A stretch of DNA of 28,497 nt, taken from Tritrichomonas foetus. Lineage: Eukaryota; Parabasalia; Tritrichomonadida; Tritrichomonadidae. This document shows, piece by piece, positions 27,241-28,497 of the stretch. The notes beneath the pieces were generated by a model. That model had not been told where the DNA came from and did not search any database. It saw nothing but the letters and a program-made list of their open reading frames with translations. Positions within the stretch are counted from its first letter, which is position 1, and each line of letters begins with the position of its first letter. The DNA is taken from positions 1 to 28,497 of the forward strand of contig MLAK01001103.1 of NCBI GenBank assembly GCA_001839685.1. Reading direction: 5' to 3'. The position numbers and the translations under genes were made by a program.

Positions 27241-27412
27241 TTGGGGGGTTACACTTTTTTTATTCAAAAATGACCCATTTCTGAATNATTCTCGAAAGGA
27301 GTTATGTCTATCCAAACGAATGAAAAAATCAATGAACTCAATGAAAACATTAAGACATGGATCAGAAACGAATGAATGGATCATTTTTGAATGAATAAGG
27401 TGAAATCACCAA
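27241..27412. mobile_element. Putative small inverted-repeat element (MITE-like, about 172 bp)
   Basis: The left segment from TTGGGGGG (27241) and the right segment ending CCAA (27412) are imperfect inverted copies over about 40 bp. The best block is ATTCAAAAATGACCCAT (27262-27278) against the reverse complement of the right arm, ATTCAAAAATGATCCAT, 16 of 17 identical; about 24 of 28 match when the block is extended outward to CAC. An ambiguous base sits at 27287, as in other repeated segments of this window. I find no clear target-site duplication, so the borders are approximate and a simple long hairpin remains possible. Confidence 0.5.
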
Positions 27413-27524
27413 TACAATAATATATGATTTATAAATATAAAATAAAAAATTACATTTTATCACAAATTTAGGACCTGTTTAATATTTCAATAATTACAAA
27501 TTTGGAAGTCAAAAATTTTTTAAC

Positions 27525-27556
27525 TTTTTCAATTCACGCCAAAGTCTATGTCGACA
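27525..27556 (+). repeat. 32-bp direct repeat, copy 1, with 16-bp palindrome
   Basis: It runs from TTTTTCAATTCACGCC to TATGTCGACA and is identical to 27605-27636, exactly 80 bp apart. Its end forms the perfect palindrome TCTATGTCGACATAGA (27545-27560) together with the next four bases. Confidence 0.85.
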
Positions 27557-27604
27557 TAGATTAAGCATTACTTTCTCCTCACAATATTGTAATAAAAGGA
27601 TTAT

Positions 27605-27636
27605 TTTTTCAATTCACGCCAAAGTCTATGTCGACA
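27605..27636 (+). repeat. 32-bp direct repeat, copy 2, palindrome split by 19 nt
   Basis: Identical to copy 1 over 32 bp. In copy 1 the next eight bases are TAGATTAA; here the same eight bases occur only after an extra 19 nt (27637-27655), so the palindrome becomes TCTATG...CATAGA around a GC-richer loop. Confidence 0.85.
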
Positions 27637-27746
27637 AGGCTTTGCCCAGGATTCATAGATTAAATACTTATAAAATTTTATTTTTTAGGGTGATTTATTA
27701 AAAGACTAATTATATCAAAATTTATTTTCTTTTTTCTTTTTTTATC

Positions 27747-27751
27747 TCATC
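27747..27751 (+). promoter_or_regulatory. Possible initiator of the right-edge gene
   Basis: TCATC within TTTATCTCATCTAAAATG would place +1 at 27749, 7 nt before the ATG at 27756. A leader this short is normal in trichomonads, but the fifth base (C) departs from the TCAY(T/A) consensus. Confidence 0.3.
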
Positions 27752-27755
27752 TAAA

Positions 27756-28497
27756 ATGAAAGATNTATTACATGATACATCAATTGAAAAATTAGTAAGC
27801 TTGGATAATTTAATTAATGGNTCTAATTATTCAGTTCAACAATGGAGAGATGCTTTTGATAATGATGATGAGAACTTCGAGAGGATTTATTTCATGAAAT
27901 TAATTATAAACTTGATAAAGATAAATATGATGGAGATATGANTTCATATGATGAAATACTTTTATATTATCAAAATAAAAAGGAACAAATATTAAAAGAT
28001 ATTGCAAATAAAGCTAAAGAAGTTTATGATTCAGCGATGAAATCATTAATTGAATTAAAAGCTCCTATTCCTTCTATTCCACCTAAACCTAAACCAAAAG
28101 AACAATATATTAATTCAGATGATTATTTATTTCGAAATCTAAAAAAATTAATGAAACCAAAAGCTAAAGAATTTAATAATATTTCAAAGAAATTAGTTAT
28201 TGAAAATAATGATGAAGCAATAGAATATTTATATAAGCATTCAATAAATGTTAAACCAATTGTTGATGAAGAAAATGAAATATTTATTATTAATGAACCA
28301 AATGATTATGAAAAGTTTCAAGAAGAATTAAATAAACAAAGATTAAAATTAAATAGTAAAGATGAAGTTTTAATTGAAGATGAACCAATTAAACTTTATT
28401 ATATGAATAAATGTCCAAATTTGGAAGCTATTTTAAAATATGTTGATAAAATTTATGAACAAGAAGCTAAACCATTTAAAATTAATTTTTCATTTGG
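27756..28497 (+). pseudogene. Frameshifted, 3'-truncated gene of unknown function at the right edge
   Basis: ATG at 27756 opens a frame (start MKD, then HDTSIEKLVSLDNL and NYSVQQWRDAF) that loses coding character at about 27870 and stops at 27941. Coding character continues without stops in another frame from 27872 to the window end (208 codons), beginning ELREDLFHEINYKL and ending KPFKINFSFG. The switch needs one missing base (or two extra) near 27864-27880. Ambiguous bases at 27765, 27821 and 27942 mean that a sequencing or repeat-collapse error is as likely as a real mutation. The encoded protein is Lys/Glu/Asn/Ile-rich, with a Pro/Lys segment (IPSIPPKPKPKEQ) at about 28070-28108. Third codon positions are almost all A or T, more than in the core genes. 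I do not recognise the family. The position beside repeats suggests a member of a multicopy or mobile-element gene family, but that is inference. Confidence 0.55.

Larger units (their letters stand above)
27028..27755. other. Repeat-rich intergenic region upstream of the karyopherin gene
   Basis: About 730 bp with no supported gene. It holds the karyopherin promoter, a 15-bp palindrome, an imperfect inverted-repeat element (27241-27412), two 32-bp direct repeats (27525-27636) and a pyrimidine-rich stretch (27721-27750) before the right-edge reading frame. A 73-codon minus-strand frame at 27163-27384 lies mostly inside the inverted-repeat element and has no protein-like features. Confidence 0.6.

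Noticed and set aside
27163..27384. 73-codon minus-strand frame over the inverted-repeat element
   Set aside because: It overlaps the inverted repeat and an ambiguous base, and shows no motif or coding bias.
1..28497. CRISPR arrays, tRNA or rRNA genes, bacterial-type operons or ribosome binding sites
   Set aside because: No spaced repeat array, cloverleaf or rRNA-like segment was recognised, and the gene content is eukaryotic.

Overview
The window looks like the nuclear genome of a trichomonad (parabasalid) protist, most like Tritrichomonas or Trichomonas. It is strongly AT-rich. It carries very long intronless eukaryotic genes (up to 2370 codons) separated by short gaps. Stop codons are overlapped or closely followed by TAAA, the trichomonad polyadenylation signal, and initiator-like TCAYW motifs lie shortly upstream of several genes. 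The protein set is also typical: a giant coiled-coil protein, a BEACH protein, a CHD remodeller, a beta-karyopherin and a serpin-like protein. The genus is inferred; no rRNA or other marker gene is present.

Layout. Positions 1-660 hold no convincing gene. 661-6843 (+) is a 2060-residue coiled-coil protein with an internal 73-residue duplication. 7226-14338 (+) is a BEACH-family protein whose BEACH domain is about half the normal size. 14479-15232 is a 754-bp TA-flanked inverted-repeat element with strictly polarised subterminal repeats, probably a non-autonomous mariner-type transposon. 15401-17269 (-) is a basic coiled-coil protein. 17685-22490 (-) is a CHD chromatin remodeller. It is divergently paired, across only 63 bp, with 22554-23939 (+), a divergent intracellular-type serpin. 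24115-27027 (-) is an importin-beta family karyopherin. From about 27241 to the right edge the sequence changes character: an imperfect inverted-repeat element, two 32-bp direct repeats around a 16-bp palindrome, and then a frameshifted, very AT-rich gene of unknown function that runs off the window.

The five recognisable or structural core genes are unrelated in function (cytoskeleton, membrane traffic, chromatin, nuclear transport), and nothing suggests an operon. The most notable items are the MITE-like element, the BEACH domain lacking its central core, the serpin with a non-canonical hinge, the compact divergent CHD/serpin promoter with a perfect inverted repeat, and the repeat-rich right end. 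Every ambiguous base (N) lies outside the six large genes. All but the four at the left edge fall in segments independently judged repetitive, which suggests that N marks collapsed multicopy sequence. For the three genes at 17269 (-), 22490 (-) and 22554 (+), an upstream in-frame TTG would lengthen the frame; I chose the first ATG because TTG is not a normal start in these eukaryotes.
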